Positions 35,440 to 43,938 of a DNA stretch of 64,000 nucleotides are shown piece after piece. A program made the translations under genes and the position numbers. The stretch's first letter is position 1. Every line of letters begins with the position of its first letter. The notes under the pieces are model-generated. The model was not told where the DNA came from. It searched no databases and saw nothing but the letters and a program-made list of their open reading frames with translations. Source of the DNA: Chloroflexota bacterium. Its GTDB lineage: Bacteria > Chloroflexota > Anaerolineae > SpSt-313. The stretch covers positions 118,702 through 182,701 of the forward strand of contig JAKPJZ010000075.1 in NCBI GenBank assembly GCA_029553955.1, in the 5' to 3' direction.

Positions 35440-36534
35440 CTAGTGGATCACGTCCTTGAGTAGCCGCAGCAAGTTGCCGCCCAAGATCTTGTGTATCTCG
35501 TTGTCACTGTAGCCGTGCTCCACCAGCGCCCGAGTCAGGTTAAGCATCTTGCCTGAGTCTTCCAGGCCAGCAGGAAGGGAGACTTGCTGCACGGAATTGC
35601 GGCGAAAGCTGCCGTCTGGGTCATAGAAGTAGTCCGGGCCTAGTCCCAGTATGTCGACACCACCGATCTTGATGATGTAGTCGATCTGGGCCATTACTTC
35701 GTCCATAGTTGCTGGCGGCTCAAGCCGCCCGGTCAGCATGTGGGTCATGAAGTGCAGACCGATGACACCTCCCTTGTCAGCAATAGCGCGTATCTCCTCG
35801 TCGGTCAGGCTGGGCAGACGGTGCCCCAGTGCTTTAGCCGTAGTGTGCCCGGCCAGGACGGGCTTCTGGGAGATGGCAACCGCTTCGCGCATGGCCGGGC
35901 GCGACAGGTGACAGAGGTCCACGATGACGCCGAGGCGATTCATCTCAGCGATGACCTGGCGGCCCAAATCCGTCAGTCCTCGCACCTTCTCGCCGCGCGC
36001 TGCAGTCTGCAGGTGCTCGGAGAAGAAGTATCCGTCGCAGGCGCCGAGGGAGTCCAGTTCCGTCTCGCCCGCCGAGAGCTGATTGGTGTAGGCCCAAGTC
36101 AATTGCATCTGGCGCAACCCCAGACGGTGAAAGACGCGTAGGAGTTCCAGTCGACCTTCGATTAGCTTGCCGCCCTCCGATCCCAGGAGGATGCCAACCC
36201 GGCCCTCGCGCTTGGCGCGCAGAACATCTGCCGCAGAGCGAACCTGCAGTAGGTCGGCCGGCAGGCCTTCTATGGCGGTCAGCATTCGCTCGAAGGACAG
36301 GAGTGTCTTCTTGCACCAGCCATGGTACTCCTGGATAGAGGCCAGAAATTCGTCGCGGCTCGGCGCGTCAAGCCAGGCATCCGCGCCCATCAAGGCGAAC
36401 TTGGCCGTGATGCCGCCAGCCTGTAACTCTGGCAGATCGACCGGCGTCGGGATGTGGTCGTGACAGGTGATGATGATTGCTTCGTGATGAAGTGATCGGG
36501 CACGGTCTTCTTGTGGTGAGGCTAGTCTGACCAT
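35440..36534 (-). CDS. M19-family dipeptidase (membrane/renal dipeptidase-like)
   Basis: A 364-aa TIM-barrel dizinc dipeptidase. Conserved parts are the bridging Glu in GILLGSEGGKLIEG, His in VIVDLCHLSRPA, His in VLAGHTTAKALGH and Asp in ILGLGPDYFYD. The N-terminal zinc motif, usually HxD (as in DGHNDLP), reads TCHDHIP here, so the second ligand is His; the paralog at 47480 has the same CHDH. ATG 36534 has AGGAGG seven bases upstream and aligns with the paralog start (MVRLASPQEDRAR versus MVQLSTAQEERAR). It probably hydrolyses dipeptides or related amides. Confidence 0.86.
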   Translation of the reverse strand: MVRLASPQEDRARSLHHEAIIITCHDHIPTPVDLPELQAGGITAKFALMGADAWLDAPSRDEFLASIQEYHGWCKKTLLSFERMLTAIEGLPADLLQVRSAADVLRAKREGRVGILLGSEGGKLIEGRLELLRVFHRLGLRQMQLTWAYTNQLSAGETELDSLGACDGYFFSEHLQTAARGEKVRGLTDLGRQVIAEMNRLGVIVDLCHLSRPAMREAVAISQKPVLAGHTTAKALGHRLPSLTDEEIRAIADKGGVIGLHFMTHMLTGRLEPPATMDEVMAQIDYIIKIGGVDILGLGPDYFYDPDGSFRRNSVQQVSLPAGLEDSGKMLNLTRALVEHGYSDNEIHKILGGNLLRLLKDVIH

Positions 36535-36590
36535 GAACTGTCCTCCTATGGCCAATACCTTGATGAGCACCAGCCCCGTCGTGGGCGCCT

Positions 36591-36755
36591 CTATCGTAGA
36601 CTGATGGATACGGCGACGTTGGCAAGAATGGTGAGCAACACGCCCAGAGCCAACAACAGCTGTCGCGGATCGGAGCGGCTGTTGTAGGCGTCACGGGCCA
36701 GGATGAGGAGGGGCGAGGCGATCACGGCCAGGATTATCGCTCGAGGGAGTGTCAT
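36591..36755 (-). CDS. Small membrane protein, 54 aa, unknown function
   Basis: The protein begins MTLPRAIILAVIASPLLILA, has a short polar stretch (DAYNSRSDPRQ) and a second hydrophobic segment LLLALGVLLTILANVAVSIS. This gives two membrane helices. ATG 36755 has AGGAGG seven bases upstream, a strong translation signal that argues for a real gene. It lies between the TauE/SafE permease (stop 12 bases before) and an M19 dipeptidase. It may be a small accessory subunit of the permease; I recognise no family. Confidence 0.6.
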   Translation of the reverse strand: MTLPRAIILAVIASPLLILARDAYNSRSDPRQLLLALGVLLTILANVAVSISLR

Positions 36756-36766
36756 CTCCAACCCTC

Positions 36767-37687
36767 CTAGTGGTGCGGCGGCAGCGGTATGGGTGTCCAA
36801 AGCAGGCCCCGGATCTGAGCGTAGGGTGCCGGCTCTACGGGCAGGGCGCCCATCTGTCGACGGGCGCCCAGGATCGTGTTTCCTATCTGGAGCGCCACAT
36901 AGGTCAGCAAGATAGCCATTCCGATGCGCAGCACCCGGCTACTCAGACGCCTGTCGATAGCTGAGCCGATCAACGCACCGACGAAAGCGCCGGCGGCAAC
37001 CGCCAAGGTGGGCAGAGGCAGCAGCCGGCCGCTCAACCAGTACGTGAAGGCCCCAGTGAGGCTGGTGACGCCGATGATCAGGTTGCTGGTGGCCGTGGAG
37101 ACCTTGAACGGCTTGCGCAGGATCAAGTGCAGCGCTGGCACGACGATGACGCCCCCACCGATGCCCAGGAGGCCCGAGCTGGCCCCAGCGAACAGGCCCA
37201 CGAGCGGCATCAGCGCCAGGCGCAGGCGGCTGGGTTTGGGTTGCTGTCTGGCTGACCCTGCTTCGTTCGACCGCCGCTTGGGGCGGGCCAACTGGACCGC
37301 CGTGTAGATCAAGAGCAGAGCGAACAGGGCTTGCAGGATCTCAGGGCTGGAGCGCAGCGCCACCATGGCGCCAATCGTGGCACCGAACGTTGTGGCTAGG
37401 CAGAGAGACCAGGCTTGGCTGACATCCATCAGAGAGCGCTTGCTGGGCCACAGGCAGGCCGCGTCCGAAGCGAGGACGGCAGCCACCAGGCTTGCTCCTT
37501 GGGCGCTCGGCACCGGCACGCCAAAGACCATGGTCAGCAACGGCACCATTAGGATGCCGCCACCCACGCCCAGGAGGGCGGCAATGACGCCAGCCGCAAT
37601 GCCGCCAGCGAAAATGACAAGAGCGAGGCCAAGTGAGGGCATTCCTCTTGCTTTCTCGGGCCAAGCAGCCATATTGCCTGGCCACAT
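36767..37687 (-). CDS. TauE/SafE-family anion exporter
   Basis: A 306-aa protein with about eight hydrophobic segments in two similar halves: GVIAALLGVGGGILMVPLLT in the first and GASSGLLGIGGGVIVVPALH in the second, the hallmark of TauE/SafE permeases. These export sulfite, sulfoacetate or other organic anions. The open frame begins at ATG 37687; ATG 37672 and ATG 37642 (MPSLGLAL, after AAGAGGA) are alternatives and the last gives the more usual N-terminus. Its presence among hydrolases could mean that a sulfonate or sulfite is released, but no sulfur enzyme is nearby. Confidence 0.82.
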   Translation of the reverse strand: MWPGNMAAWPEKARGMPSLGLALVIFAGGIAAGVIAALLGVGGGILMVPLLTMVFGVPVPSAQGASLVAAVLASDAACLWPSKRSLMDVSQAWSLCLATTFGATIGAMVALRSSPEILQALFALLLIYTAVQLARPKRRSNEAGSARQQPKPSRLRLALMPLVGLFAGASSGLLGIGGGVIVVPALHLILRKPFKVSTATSNLIIGVTSLTGAFTYWLSGRLLPLPTLAVAAGAFVGALIGSAIDRRLSSRVLRIGMAILLTYVALQIGNTILGARRQMGALPVEPAPYAQIRGLLWTPIPLPPHH

Positions 37688-37745
37688 CCTATGGGTTCAC
37701 TGGAAAACATCAACAGGGCCAGATGAAATCGCACCTCAGGCTCCG

Positions 37746-38828
37746 TCAGCCCACCCAGTTGGTGCCCGCAAGATCCTCGGGGGATAGCGAGCGCAGGAAG
37801 CCCAAGATGAGGGCACCGGCCGCTTCGATATCTGAGATCTTGATGACCTCAGCCGAGGAGTGGGCATAGCGGCGCGGGATGAAGATGCCGCCCAAGCTGA
37901 TCCCTTCTGGGCCTTCGGTGTGCATGGTCGCGGCGTCCGACCAGGTCGGAAAGATGTCGTATTGATGTGGCAAAGCCTCGGCGGTGGCCACGGCGCCAAG
38001 ACGTTCGACGACGACCGGTGCGAAGAGTGTGCCCACCATGCTTGGTAGGACTTCCATAGCACGGAGCACCGGCCCCTTGCCTAACTCGGCGGTGGTCTTC
38101 TGTGGAATGGCGCTTGGGTCTCGCGCAGGGACCGTGTCGACCGTCACGGCCCAATCGGGAGCGATGCGGCGGGCGACGACTCTGGCCCCCCGCGAGCCCA
38201 CTTCCTCCTGGACTACGGCTGTCACGTACAGGTCCACTTCAAGACTCGTATGAGCCAGGGCCTCCAGTGTTTTGAGCAGGAGCGTACAGCCCACCCGATC
38301 GTCCACAGCCTTGCTGACGATGGAGCCATCGTTTAGGTGCTCGAAATTGGGACAGAAGACGATCGGCGTGCCATGGCGGATGCCCATGGCCAGCACCTCT
38401 TCGCGGCTAGAAGCCCCGACGTCGATCCACAGGTCCGCAAACGTGAGAGGCTTCCTGCCATCTTCTGGCAGCGTGAGATGGGCACTGCGCGTGCCGATCA
38501 CCCCGGTCTGTAGCCGCTCTCGGGTCAAGAGTTGCACCTTGCTGCCTGGCAGGCACAGGGCGGTGATAAGGCCATTCTGGTCAAAGTAGATGAGTCCCTC
38601 GTCGCTGATGTACTTGACCATCAGGCCCACTTCGTCGGTATGGGCACTCAGCATCATCTTGCGCTCGTGAGACCGCCCGGGCACGTAGCCGACTACGTTG
38701 CCCATGCGGTCCATCTCGGTCTCTACACCCAGGCTGCGCATTCCTTCCAACATGCGCTTGGCAACCGCCCGTTCGTGCCCGCTTGGGGCAGGCAGGCTAG
38801 TCAATGCTTCCAGCAACTCCAACATCAT
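37746..38828 (-). CDS. M42-family aminopeptidase (glutamyl aminopeptidase/PepA-TET type)
   Basis: A 360-aa dizinc aminopeptidase. Ligands and catalytic residues can be placed at MMLSAHTDEVGLM (His, then Asp), the bridging Asp in AVDDRVGCTLLL, the catalytic Glu pair in VVQEEVGSRGARV, Asp in AVTVDTVPARD and His in RRYAHSSAEVI. M42 enzymes form tetrahedral dodecamers that trim short peptides in the cytoplasm. It starts at 38828, 16 bases after the MttB-family gene. Confidence 0.9.
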   Translation of the reverse strand: MMLELLEALTSLPAPSGHERAVAKRMLEGMRSLGVETEMDRMGNVVGYVPGRSHERKMMLSAHTDEVGLMVKYISDEGLIYFDQNGLITALCLPGSKVQLLTRERLQTGVIGTRSAHLTLPEDGRKPLTFADLWIDVGASSREEVLAMGIRHGTPIVFCPNFEHLNDGSIVSKAVDDRVGCTLLLKTLEALAHTSLEVDLYVTAVVQEEVGSRGARVVARRIAPDWAVTVDTVPARDPSAIPQKTTAELGKGPVLRAMEVLPSMVGTLFAPVVVERLGAVATAEALPHQYDIFPTWSDAATMHTEGPEGISLGGIFIPRRYAHSSAEVIKISDIEAAGALILGFLRSLSPEDLAGTNWVG

Positions 38829-38843
38829 GAGCCTCCGATACGA

Positions 38844-40286
38844 TTAGGATGTGATGCGCTGCAGAATGGCGTCTATAGCTCGGTCTACGCCGGCTGACAG
38901 GGGTTTCGGCTTGTGCTCGCACACGATGCGCTGCAGGCGCGCCCGCGCTCGCTCTGCAAAGGTCCGGCTTCCAGCCCTTTCCCAGGCCGGCCGTGATTCG
39001 CGGCTGATCAAGGTGGGGAACCAGAACTCCTGACGAAAGTGCTTGAGGGTATGCTCATCGACCAGGTACTGCTGGCCCGGTCCCACACGATCGATCACGT
39101 CGATGGCGAGCGTCTCCGCATTCACTTCGATGCCGTTCAGGGCCCTTCGTGCCATGGCAATGACCTCGTCGGCCATCACCATCATCTCGAGCGAACCTGT
39201 CATAGCCATATCCAGATAGCCCACATCGTGTATCAGGTTGGCACCGCTGAGGCCAGCAAAAAGCACCGAAGAGGCACACTCGATGCCGGCCTGCTCATCG
39301 ATTACTTTGGCGTCGCTCGCACCCGCTACGCTCCATGTGGGGATCTGGAGATGATGCCCAATATCGGCCAGGGCTGCGCAGAGGAGGTGCATCTCAATGC
39401 CGTAGGAGATGTTGGCGTGGGTCATCTCGAAGATCGAGGGAACGCCCCCCATAAGGATGGGTGCGCCGGGGCGCACCAACTGGCTGATGGTCAGGCCCAC
39501 AAAGAAATCCGCCAGGGCCACGGTGAGCACGCCCGCGAAAGTGGCCGGTGCCGTCCCGCCAGCAAGAGGTGAGCCTGTATAGACCTGTGGCAAGCCCAGT
39601 TCCGAGGCCACCAGCAGTTTGGCCAGGGCCGTAGGTGGGTGTACCAGCGGCGAGATGTACTCCCCGTAGAGCACGACGAAGGGATGGGCGAGAAAGGCAT
39701 CCTTGCCACCAGCGATGAGGTAGCACATCTCGAGGATGTCCTGCAGCGCGGCTTTGTCGGCAGCCGTGATGACGATTGGCTTCGCCGTATTGCGCACCAT
39801 GGTGGCAAAGGCGTAGCGATCGTAGACGGCTGCCGGCGCATCGGATGCCAGGGCCAGCGACATGTGAAAGTCGATATTGGGCAACGCGTGGGCCACTCGC
39901 GCCGCCGTTTCCACGTCGGCCAGCGTAGCTGTTCTTTGAGCTCCCGTCTCCCAATCCAGGACGAAAGGCGTGTCCGAGCCAGCCCCGAAGTAGGAACGGT
40001 AGCCCTCCAAGCGCAATGCCGTCTGCCCAGCGCGGTTGCAGACGCGCACTACAGGGGGCACAGTGGCCAGAGCGCGCCGCACGAGGCCGGCTGGCAGGTA
40101 GATGCGGTCGCCATCACCGGCGCGCGCACCGGCGCCCAGCAAGAGCCCACTCGCCCTTTCGTCGTGCACCTCCGCGCCGGTGCGTGCCAGCACCTCCAGG
40201 GCAGCCAGGACAATCTCCTCGATCGTGCCCTCGCCGAGGATGCACATCTGCGGCCGCATGGCCGAAGAGCCCATGTTGATACCCAT
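38844..40286 (-). CDS. MttB-superfamily methyltransferase without pyrrolysine
   Basis: A 480-aa TIM-barrel protein of the trimethylamine methyltransferase (MttB/COG5598) superfamily. Typical stretches are TGAEVHDERASGLLLGAGA, YFGAGSDTPFVLDWETG, AKPIVITAADKAALQDILEM and ASSVLFAGLSGANLIHDVGY. There is no in-frame TAG, so it belongs to the non-pyrrolysine branch, whose studied members demethylate quaternary amines such as glycine betaine, proline betaine or carnitine by passing the methyl group to a corrinoid protein. No corrinoid protein is in the window, but two UroD-like proteins are, some of which act as methylcobamide methyltransferases. ATG 40286 has GGAGGG upstream. The next gene upstream ends 12 bases away. 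Confidence 0.88.
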   Translation of the reverse strand: MGINMGSSAMRPQMCILGEGTIEEIVLAALEVLARTGAEVHDERASGLLLGAGARAGDGDRIYLPAGLVRRALATVPPVVRVCNRAGQTALRLEGYRSYFGAGSDTPFVLDWETGAQRTATLADVETAARVAHALPNIDFHMSLALASDAPAAVYDRYAFATMVRNTAKPIVITAADKAALQDILEMCYLIAGGKDAFLAHPFVVLYGEYISPLVHPPTALAKLLVASELGLPQVYTGSPLAGGTAPATFAGVLTVALADFFVGLTISQLVRPGAPILMGGVPSIFEMTHANISYGIEMHLLCAALADIGHHLQIPTWSVAGASDAKVIDEQAGIECASSVLFAGLSGANLIHDVGYLDMAMTGSLEMMVMADEVIAMARRALNGIEVNAETLAIDVIDRVGPGQQYLVDEHTLKHFRQEFWFPTLISRESRPAWERAGSRTFAERARARLQRIVCEHKPKPLSAGVDRAIDAILQRITS

Positions 40287-40297
40287 CAGTCCCTCCG

Positions 40298-41467
40298 CTA
40301 ACCCAAGCGCTGCAGTTCACCAGTCATGGTGGTGAGTGGCTCGTTGCCATCCTCCGTGACCAGGAGCAGGTCTTCGATGTTGATCGAGCCTACATCGGCC
40401 AGCCGCAGCGGGATTTCCACGGTGACTACCATATTCGGCTCCAGGCGCTCCTGTACGCCATGAGTCAGGAACAGAGGCTCGTTGGAGTTGCGGCCCACGC
40501 CATGGCCCACCTGCTCGGTAAGCATGCGATAGCCGCGGCGATGCATGTACTCAAAGCCCAGGCGATACAGTTCGTCGCAGCTCACGCCTGGCCGAATGGC
40601 CTGCTGCACAAGCGTGTTCGTTTTCCAGACGGCATCATGTGCGTCGATCATGCGCGCGCTGGGTTCGCCAAAGACGGCATTGCGCGACATATCGCTCAAC
40701 CAACCCCGGTAGCTGGCTACCAGATCGATGCGCACGATATCGCCGCGCTTGAGCCTGGCCTCCGTCGGCCCGACCATGATGGCCCCCTTAGTGCCGAAGG
40801 CCACCGAGCTCCACTCGTAACGACAGCCATGCTCAGCCACGACGCGCGCCAGCACGTCTTCCATCTCCAACTCGCTCATGCCCTCGCGGGCCGTATCAAA
40901 GGCGGCCTGCACGGCCTTCTCTGAAGCCCGGGCGGCCAGGCGCATGCGCCGAATCTCCTCCGGATGCTTGATCGCCCGCAGGCTCCAGAGGACGGGCCAG
41001 GAGTTGGCAAAGGTGGCCATCGGCAAGCGCCTCTGCAGCCGCTGCAGCGTATCGGCCGGGATGTGCTCCAGCTCTACGCCGATACAGGCCGACGCCAGCC
41101 CGCGCTCCTCCAGGGCCGCGGCCACAGCCTCGATGGGGTCGGCGATAAAGCCGGTCTGCTCTTCTCGTCCTTCAATGACAAAAGGAATGCCCCAATAGCG
41201 TACGTCCTTGATCCAGCAGTCGCCGTAGAGGATGTGGCCCTCCTCGGCCAGGGTGGTCACCAGGAACGGTGGAATCCCGGGGTCGCGGGCCACGCCCACG
41301 AACGTCGCGTAGAAGGTGCAGCCGTCTTCGAGCATTACCGTGGGCGACACCCACGGGCACTGGTGACCGGAAAGGTAGACGGTGTTGGTGAGCGTGTGCA
41401 CCAGCAGCACATCGATGCCCCGGGCGGCCATCAAGCGGGTAGCGCGATCATAGTCAAAGAAAGGCAC
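40298..41467 (-). CDS. M24-family metallohydrolase (Xaa-Pro peptidase/creatinase fold), A
   Basis: A 389-aa protein with an N-terminal creatinase-type domain (MAARGIDVLLVHTLTNTVYL) and a C-terminal pita-bread domain. All five metal ligands are present: Asp in VRIDLVASYRG, Asp in LSDMSRNAV, His in EQVGHGVGRNS, Glu in VTVEIPLR and Glu in INIEDLLLV. GTG 41467 has GGAGGT five bases upstream. It is the tandem partner of the next M24 gene, with shared parts such as YEWSSVAFGTKGA versus YGWSSVAFGPKGA. It could be a prolidase, but amide hydrolases of this fold (creatinase, ectoine hydrolase) are equally possible, especially beside an MttB-family gene. Confidence 0.85.
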   Translation of the reverse strand: MPFFDYDRATRLMAARGIDVLLVHTLTNTVYLSGHQCPWVSPTVMLEDGCTFYATFVGVARDPGIPPFLVTTLAEEGHILYGDCWIKDVRYWGIPFVIEGREEQTGFIADPIEAVAAALEERGLASACIGVELEHIPADTLQRLQRRLPMATFANSWPVLWSLRAIKHPEEIRRMRLAARASEKAVQAAFDTAREGMSELEMEDVLARVVAEHGCRYEWSSVAFGTKGAIMVGPTEARLKRGDIVRIDLVASYRGWLSDMSRNAVFGEPSARMIDAHDAVWKTNTLVQQAIRPGVSCDELYRLGFEYMHRRGYRMLTEQVGHGVGRNSNEPLFLTHGVQERLEPNMVVTVEIPLRLADVGSINIEDLLLVTEDGNEPLTTMTGELQRLG

Positions 41468-41498
41468 GTCACACCTCCGTGACAGATGAGACAGACTG

Positions 41499-42683
41499 TC
41501 AGTGCGCCGGGACGCCACAGCACACCAGTTCACGCACCGAGGTTGTGAGCGCTTCGTTGCCGCTCTCGGTGATCAGGACCATATCCTCGACGTTGACTGA
41601 GCCTACTCCCACCACGCGCATCGTGGGTTCGAAAACCACGATCATGTTCGGCTCCAGGATCATCTCATTCCACCCCGCGAGCATGGGCGGCTCGTGCGCG
41701 TCTCGGCCCAGGCCGTGGCCCGTCTGGGGCGAAAGGCTCTCATAGCCTCTCTTCTTGAGGTGCGCCATGACTATCTGGTAAAGGTCGCAGCAGCGAACGC
41801 CAGGCCGCGCCGCCTCGGCCAGCATGCGGTTTGCTGTGTAGATGGCATCATGAGCGCGCCGGGCTTCATCACTGGGCTGGCCAAAGACCCGCACGCGGGA
41901 AATATCGCTGATGTACCCCTGGTAGCGGGCACAGGCATCGGTACGCACGATCTCGCCCGGCTTCAAACGCTCCTCGGTGGCGAGGACGAGAAGCGCTCCC
42001 TTGGGGCCAAAGGCCACCGAGCTCCAGCCATAGTCGGTGCCCTCCTGGACCATGGTCTGCTTGAGGATGCGCTGGAACTCGAGCTCGGGCATCCCTTCGT
42101 AGCAGGCAGCATAGGCAGCATCTACGGCCGCGTCGGTGGCCTGGGCTGCCTTGCGAATGCGGCGGATCTCTTCAGGAGACTTGATGATGCGCAGCCTCCA
42201 GAGGAGCGACTCAGCATCGACGAAGCTGGCCTTGGGAAGCAATTCCCGCAGGCGCATGTAGTACTGAGCCGACATGAAGGCCATGTCGACTGCGATGGTA
42301 CCTTCGCTCAAGCCGCGTTCGCAGATGGCCTCTGCCACGCAGTTCACGAGATCCGTATGCTCAGCGTGCTTCTCGGCACGGCCTTGATAGACCATGCGCG
42401 GACCGAAGTAGCGGCGGTCGCGAATCCAGACTCCATAGTGGTCTAGCAGTGTCTCTTCAAAGGAGATAGCGGCAATGAAGGCCTCCCTCTTCTCCTCCTT
42501 GGGCAGCCCAACCATACGCCCCGTCCACTGTTCAGTGCCATCCAGGATGAAGGGATGGCCACTGTTGATGTAGAGGCTGTAATCCGCCAAGTAGCCCACG
42601 TTCTCGGGCGAACTGACCAGGACCAGATCGATGCCCGACTCGTCCATCAAGGCCGAAGCTTTGGCATAGTCGAACAGACGCAT
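41499..42683 (-). CDS. M24-family metallohydrolase (Xaa-Pro peptidase/creatinase fold), B
   Basis: A 394-aa protein of the same family as the neighbouring M24 gene at 40298. The ligands are Asp in VRTDACARYQG, Asp in ISDISRVRV, His in QTGHGLGRDAHE, Glu in VVFEPTMR and Glu in VNVEDMVLI, so the dimetal site is complete. The N-terminal domain starts MRLFDYAKASALMDESGIDL. ATG 42683 is preceded by AGGAGG. The two tandem copies have diverged well beyond recent duplication, so they probably have different substrates or form a hetero-oligomer. Confidence 0.86.
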   Translation of the reverse strand: MRLFDYAKASALMDESGIDLVLVSSPENVGYLADYSLYINSGHPFILDGTEQWTGRMVGLPKEEKREAFIAAISFEETLLDHYGVWIRDRRYFGPRMVYQGRAEKHAEHTDLVNCVAEAICERGLSEGTIAVDMAFMSAQYYMRLRELLPKASFVDAESLLWRLRIIKSPEEIRRIRKAAQATDAAVDAAYAACYEGMPELEFQRILKQTMVQEGTDYGWSSVAFGPKGALLVLATEERLKPGEIVRTDACARYQGYISDISRVRVFGQPSDEARRAHDAIYTANRMLAEAARPGVRCCDLYQIVMAHLKKRGYESLSPQTGHGLGRDAHEPPMLAGWNEMILEPNMIVVFEPTMRVVGVGSVNVEDMVLITESGNEALTTSVRELVCCGVPAH

Positions 42684-42702
42684 GTCAGTATCCTCCTTGG
42701 AG

Positions 42703-43830
42703 CTAGTGAGAAGGCGACTCCATGGGCACCCCTGGCAGTTGGCCTTGCCATGCGCCGGCCATCCTCTCGAGCATGTAGCGCCCTACTGTCTCATCTTGCG
42801 CCTCAAAGAACACGCACAGCCCGCGTGGGGATAGTTCACGGCATAGGAGTAGCAACTCCTCTTGTGTGGGGCAGCCTGTGGCCAGGATGTACAACGACTT
42901 GCCGGCCTCCTGGATCCTATGATAGGCTGGGATCAACGTCTCGACCGGCGGGCCAAAGGGCGCTGGGTCCCAGCAGGAGTCGATAGCTTTGACGCTGGGG
43001 CAAGCTAGCAAGCCATCAAGCACGATGCCCATGGAAGCGGAATGGGTATGGAAACAGGGATACGTGAACTCGGCCAGGATACGTTCATCCTGAGGCAGGA
43101 CGAACTGCCTGTAGAGAGCGGGTGACAAGAACGCCGTACTGTCTTCCTGCAAAACGGGGGACGGCCTGGGCGTCCACAACAGACGATAGCTAAAGAAACC
43201 GCCGGCATAGGCAGGGATGAGTGCCATCTGCGCGCGAGCCACGTGCAGCCATACATCAGCGCAGACACGCAGCAGGTGTTCCATCGCCGTGGGATGGTCG
43301 TAGAACTCGTAGAGAGTCCGGGCGCCTCCGAGCATAGCAGTAGCCAGGTCCAGGGGGCCACGCATGACAGGTAGGCCCACTGGCTGTTGGCTGCCAAAGG
43401 TCGTGATGAGGTAGCGCTGAAACTCGAGCAGTTTGAGAAACCATGGGTTGGCAGGGTCAAGCGCGGCTGCCTCGACAGCATCCAACTGTGATAGGTCGTC
43501 GAGGTAAGGCTCGGTACCCATGGAATGTGAGGTCAACGAGACCTTGACTGGGCACCCCAGGATGGCCTCCAGCCACGGGAGCGTCACCAGGGGATAGACG
43601 GTATCGACAAGTTCACCCTGCCTCGGTCGCGTGTGGCCGACGTGGCTATAGAGGATCTCCCAAGCCTCCGGGATGATCATCTCCGGTGCCAGGGGACCCT
43701 CGCGCAATCCGTCATGATAGGTCGCCAGGGGGAGGACGCCGCCCACGAAAAAGTCACACAATGGCCGCGCTTCCGGCGAACAATCCCAGAAGGCACGATG
43801 TCGTTCGATCAACGACGCACTCATGCGCAT
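42703..43830 (-). CDS. UroD-like (uroporphyrinogen decarboxylase fold) protein, A
   Basis: A 375-aa protein of the UroD/methylcobamide methyltransferase barrel family. Recognisable are LPVMRGPLDLATAMLGG, FLSPALYRQFVLPQDERIL, FTYPCFHTHSASM and the C-terminal SLYILATGCPTQEELLLLC. In the Zn-dependent methyltransferases (MtaA/MtbA type) this region has HxC; here it reads HTHS, so a zinc site of that kind is not obvious. It is not a heme-pathway gene by context, as no other heme gene is near. With an MttB-family protein three genes away, a role in one-carbon transfer is plausible. Starts at 43830 or 43824 (MSASL). Confidence 0.7.
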   Translation of the reverse strand: MRMSASLIERHRAFWDCSPEARPLCDFFVGGVLPLATYHDGLREGPLAPEMIIPEAWEILYSHVGHTRPRQGELVDTVYPLVTLPWLEAILGCPVKVSLTSHSMGTEPYLDDLSQLDAVEAAALDPANPWFLKLLEFQRYLITTFGSQQPVGLPVMRGPLDLATAMLGGARTLYEFYDHPTAMEHLLRVCADVWLHVARAQMALIPAYAGGFFSYRLLWTPRPSPVLQEDSTAFLSPALYRQFVLPQDERILAEFTYPCFHTHSASMGIVLDGLLACPSVKAIDSCWDPAPFGPPVETLIPAYHRIQEAGKSLYILATGCPTQEELLLLCRELSPRGLCVFFEAQDETVGRYMLERMAGAWQGQLPGVPMESPSH

Positions 43831-43844
43831 TCAAGCACCTCGTC

Positions 43845-43877
43845 GGGAGATGGTACCCCATTGGGGTACCATCTCCC
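43845..43877 (-). terminator. Perfect 16-bp hairpin between SBP gene and UroD-like gene
   Basis: GGGAGATGGTACCCCA (43845-43860) pairs with TGGGGTACCATCTCCC (43862-43877). It sits between the sugar-type binding protein stop and the next start (43830), with no T-run. It probably protects the SBP message or dampens downstream expression. Confidence 0.65.
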
Positions 43878-43938
43878 ACATTCCGATGCGATCTAGATCT
43901 CAGCTAACAGCATCTCGCTGCTATCAACCGCGCAAGTA

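Noticed and set aside
42703..43830. UroD-like gene as part of heme synthesis
   Set aside because: No other heme gene is nearby and the active-site region differs; the surroundings are catabolic.
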